This document shows, in pieces, positions 4,655-5,601 of a DNA stretch of 5,601 bases (position 1 is its first letter; each line of letters begins with the position of its first letter). The notes below the pieces were generated by a model. It was not told the origin of the DNA. It did not search any database and saw only the letters and a list, made by a program, of their open reading frames with translations. The position numbers and the translations under genes were made by a program. This DNA is from Sedimenticola sp. (lineage in GTDB: Bacteria; Pseudomonadota; Gammaproteobacteria; Chromatiales; Chromatiaceae): NCBI GenBank assembly GCA_030619405.1, contig JAUXBK010000181.1, forward strand, positions 1 to 5,601, read 5' to 3'.

Positions 4655-5083
4655 ATGACGACTGTGAGTGCAAAACCCGCCGAGGTCCACCGCGACTGGT
4701 ACCTGATCGATGCCACCGACAAGACGCTGGGGCGTCTCTCGAGCGAGATCGCGCGTCGTCTGCGCGGGAAGCATAAGCCAGAATACACGCCGCACGTGGA
4801 TACCGGCGACTACATCATAGTGGTCAATGCCGAGAAGGTCCGGGTGACCGGTAACAAGATGCAGAACAAGATGTACCACCATCACACCGGTTACATCGGA
4901 AATCTGAAGTCCATCAGCCTGGAAAAGCTGCTGGCGAAGGCGCCGGAGCGTGTGATCGAAACCGCGGTCAAAGGCATGATGCCGAAAAACCCGCTGGGCC
5001 GGGCCATGTTCAAGAAGCTCAAGGTCTACGCCGGCCCGGAGCACAAGCACACCGCCCAGCAGCCCCAGCCGCTGGAACTCTGA
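4655..5083 (+). CDS. rplM: 50S ribosomal protein L13
   Basis: Large-subunit ribosomal protein that binds 23S rRNA early in assembly. At 142 aa it is the same length as E. coli L13 and aligns end to end from memory. Conserved blocks include DWYLIDATDKTLGRL (14-28), ARRLRGKHKPEYTPHVDTGD (33-52), VTGNK (64-68), and the L13 signature VKGMMPKNPLGRAMFKKLKV (105-124). The ATG at 4655 has GGAG (4643-4646) 8 bases upstream. It is the first gene of the conserved rplM-rpsI operon. In E. coli, L13 is reported to repress its own operon; the leader here contains structure that could serve regulation, but no L13-binding site can be named. Confidence 0.99.
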   Translation: MTTVSAKPAEVHRDWYLIDATDKTLGRLSSEIARRLRGKHKPEYTPHVDTGDYIIVVNAEKVRVTGNKMQNKMYHHHTGYIGNLKSISLEKLLAKAPERVIETAVKGMMPKNPLGRAMFKKLKVYAGPEHKHTAQQPQPLEL

Positions 5084-5121
5084 ATCGAACGTCCAAGTAT
5101 AGAACCCGGAACTCAATAAAG

Positions 5122-5514
5122 ATGGCACAGACCCATACCTACGCCACCGGCCGCCGCAAGAGCTCGACCGCCCGAGTCTTCCTGACCACCGGCAGTGGCA
5201 GCATTACCGTAAACAAGCGTCCGCTGGACGAGTACTTTGGCCGTGAGACCGCCCGTATGGTGGTGCGCCAACCCCTGGAGCAGGCAGAGATGCTGGAACG
5301 GGTGGATATCAAAGTAACCGTCGCTGGTGGGGGCACCACCGGCCAGGCCGGCGCCATCCGCCACGGCATCGCCCGCGCCCTGGCAGAGTACGACGAGACC
5401 CTGCAGAGCCTCATGCGCAAGGCCGGCTTCCTGACCCGCGACGCCCGCGCCGTGGAACGCAAGAAGGTCGGGCTGCACAAGGCGCGCAAGCGTCCTCAGT
5501 ACTCGAAACGCTAA
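5122..5514 (+). CDS. rpsI: 30S ribosomal protein S9
   Basis: Small-subunit ribosomal protein whose C-terminal tail reaches the P-site tRNA in the decoding centre. It has 130 aa, as in E. coli. Conserved blocks: GRRKSSTARVF (10-20), YFGRETARMVVRQPL (38-52), GQAGAIRHGIARAL (74-87), and the basic tail ending RPQYSKR. The terminal Ser-Lys-Arg, which contacts tRNA, is intact. It lies 38 bases after rplM with only a poor ribosome site (GGA at 5108-5110, 11 bases away), so translation may depend on coupling with rplM. Its last codons form the left arm of a perfect hairpin, and a heptad array begins 14 bases after its stop codon. Confidence 0.99.
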   Translation: MAQTHTYATGRRKSSTARVFLTTGSGSITVNKRPLDEYFGRETARMVVRQPLEQAEMLERVDIKVTVAGGGTTGQAGAIRHGIARALAEYDETLQSLMRKAGFLTRDARAVERKKVGLHKARKRPQYSKR

Positions 5515-5528
5515 CGCGTTTCGAGTAC
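5499..5528 (+). terminator. 13-bp hairpin over the rpsI stop codon, T-run absent
   Basis: GTACTCGAAACGC (5499-5511) and GCGTTTCGAGTAC (5516-5528) are perfect inverted repeats around the 4-base loop TAAC. The rpsI TAA (5512-5514) occupies the first three loop bases. Its position fits a transcription terminator or mRNA-end stabiliser, but the sequence that follows is the AGGTACT array and not a T-run. Intrinsic termination is therefore doubtful. The original 3' flank may have been displaced by the array. Confidence 0.5.
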
Positions 5529-5601
5529 AGGTACTAGGTACTAGGTACTAGGTACTAGGTACTAGGTACTAGGTACTAGGTACTAGGTACTAGGTACTAG
5601 G
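5529..5601. repeat. Pure 7-bp tandem array AGGTACT, running off the window
   Basis: Ten identical AGGTACT units (5529-5598) and three further bases to the window edge, without a single variant. In reverse complement the unit is a rotation of CCTAGTA, the main unit of the left array at 227-285, so the two arrays are inverted relative to each other about 5.2 kb apart. The array follows the right arm of the rpsI hairpin directly; that arm ends in GAGTAC, which resembles a diverged unit. Total length is unknown because the window ends within it. Confidence 0.95.

Overview
This window is typical of a gammaproteobacterium. The ribosomal proteins L13 and S9 have the same lengths as in E. coli (142 and 130 aa) and near-identical signature blocks. 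Coding DNA is GC-rich, the ABC operon is tightly overlapped, and the spacers are full of short palindromic and tandem repeats. Many free-living or symbiotic sulfur-oxidising gammaproteobacteria look like this, but the genus cannot be fixed from the window alone.

Layout: positions 1-302 hold no gene and are repetitive. They contain a 147-bp palindromic element with 14-bp terminal inverted repeats, a second imperfect inverted repeat, and an array of 7-bp units (CCTAGTA/CCTAGCT) ending just before the first gene. Positions 303-4129 are one + strand operon of five genes joined by stop/start overlaps: a thioredoxin-fold [2Fe-2S] ferredoxin, an MlaE-type permease with an N-terminal STAS domain, its ATPase, a single-MCE-domain MlaD-like protein with a long helical tail, and a PqiC-like auxiliary lipoprotein. 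The last four form an inner-membrane to outer-membrane lipid transporter. The STAS domain stands in for a separate MlaB, and no MlaC carrier is present.

Positions 4061-4430 are a composite repeat region. A second heptad array forms the last codons of the lipoprotein gene. It is followed by a REP-like palindrome that contains the stop codon, a 162-bp MITE with 24-bp perfect terminal repeats and an 8-bp target duplication, degenerate heptads, and competing hairpins. Positions 4440-4654 are the leader of the ribosomal protein operon: a strong sigma70-like promoter, a 5' hairpin, a CU-rich stretch resembling anti-Shine-Dalgarno sequence, an intrinsic terminator well upstream of rplM, and a possible second promoter after it. 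rplM (4655-5083) and rpsI (5122-5514) follow. The rpsI stop codon begins in the loop of a 13-bp perfect hairpin, after which a pure AGGTACT array runs off the window end.

The genes themselves are ordinary. The unusual material is in the spacers: 7-bp-period tandem arrays at several sites, inverted on the two sides of the gene block, one of which has become protein-coding, plus a possible attenuator or small RNA upstream of rplM.
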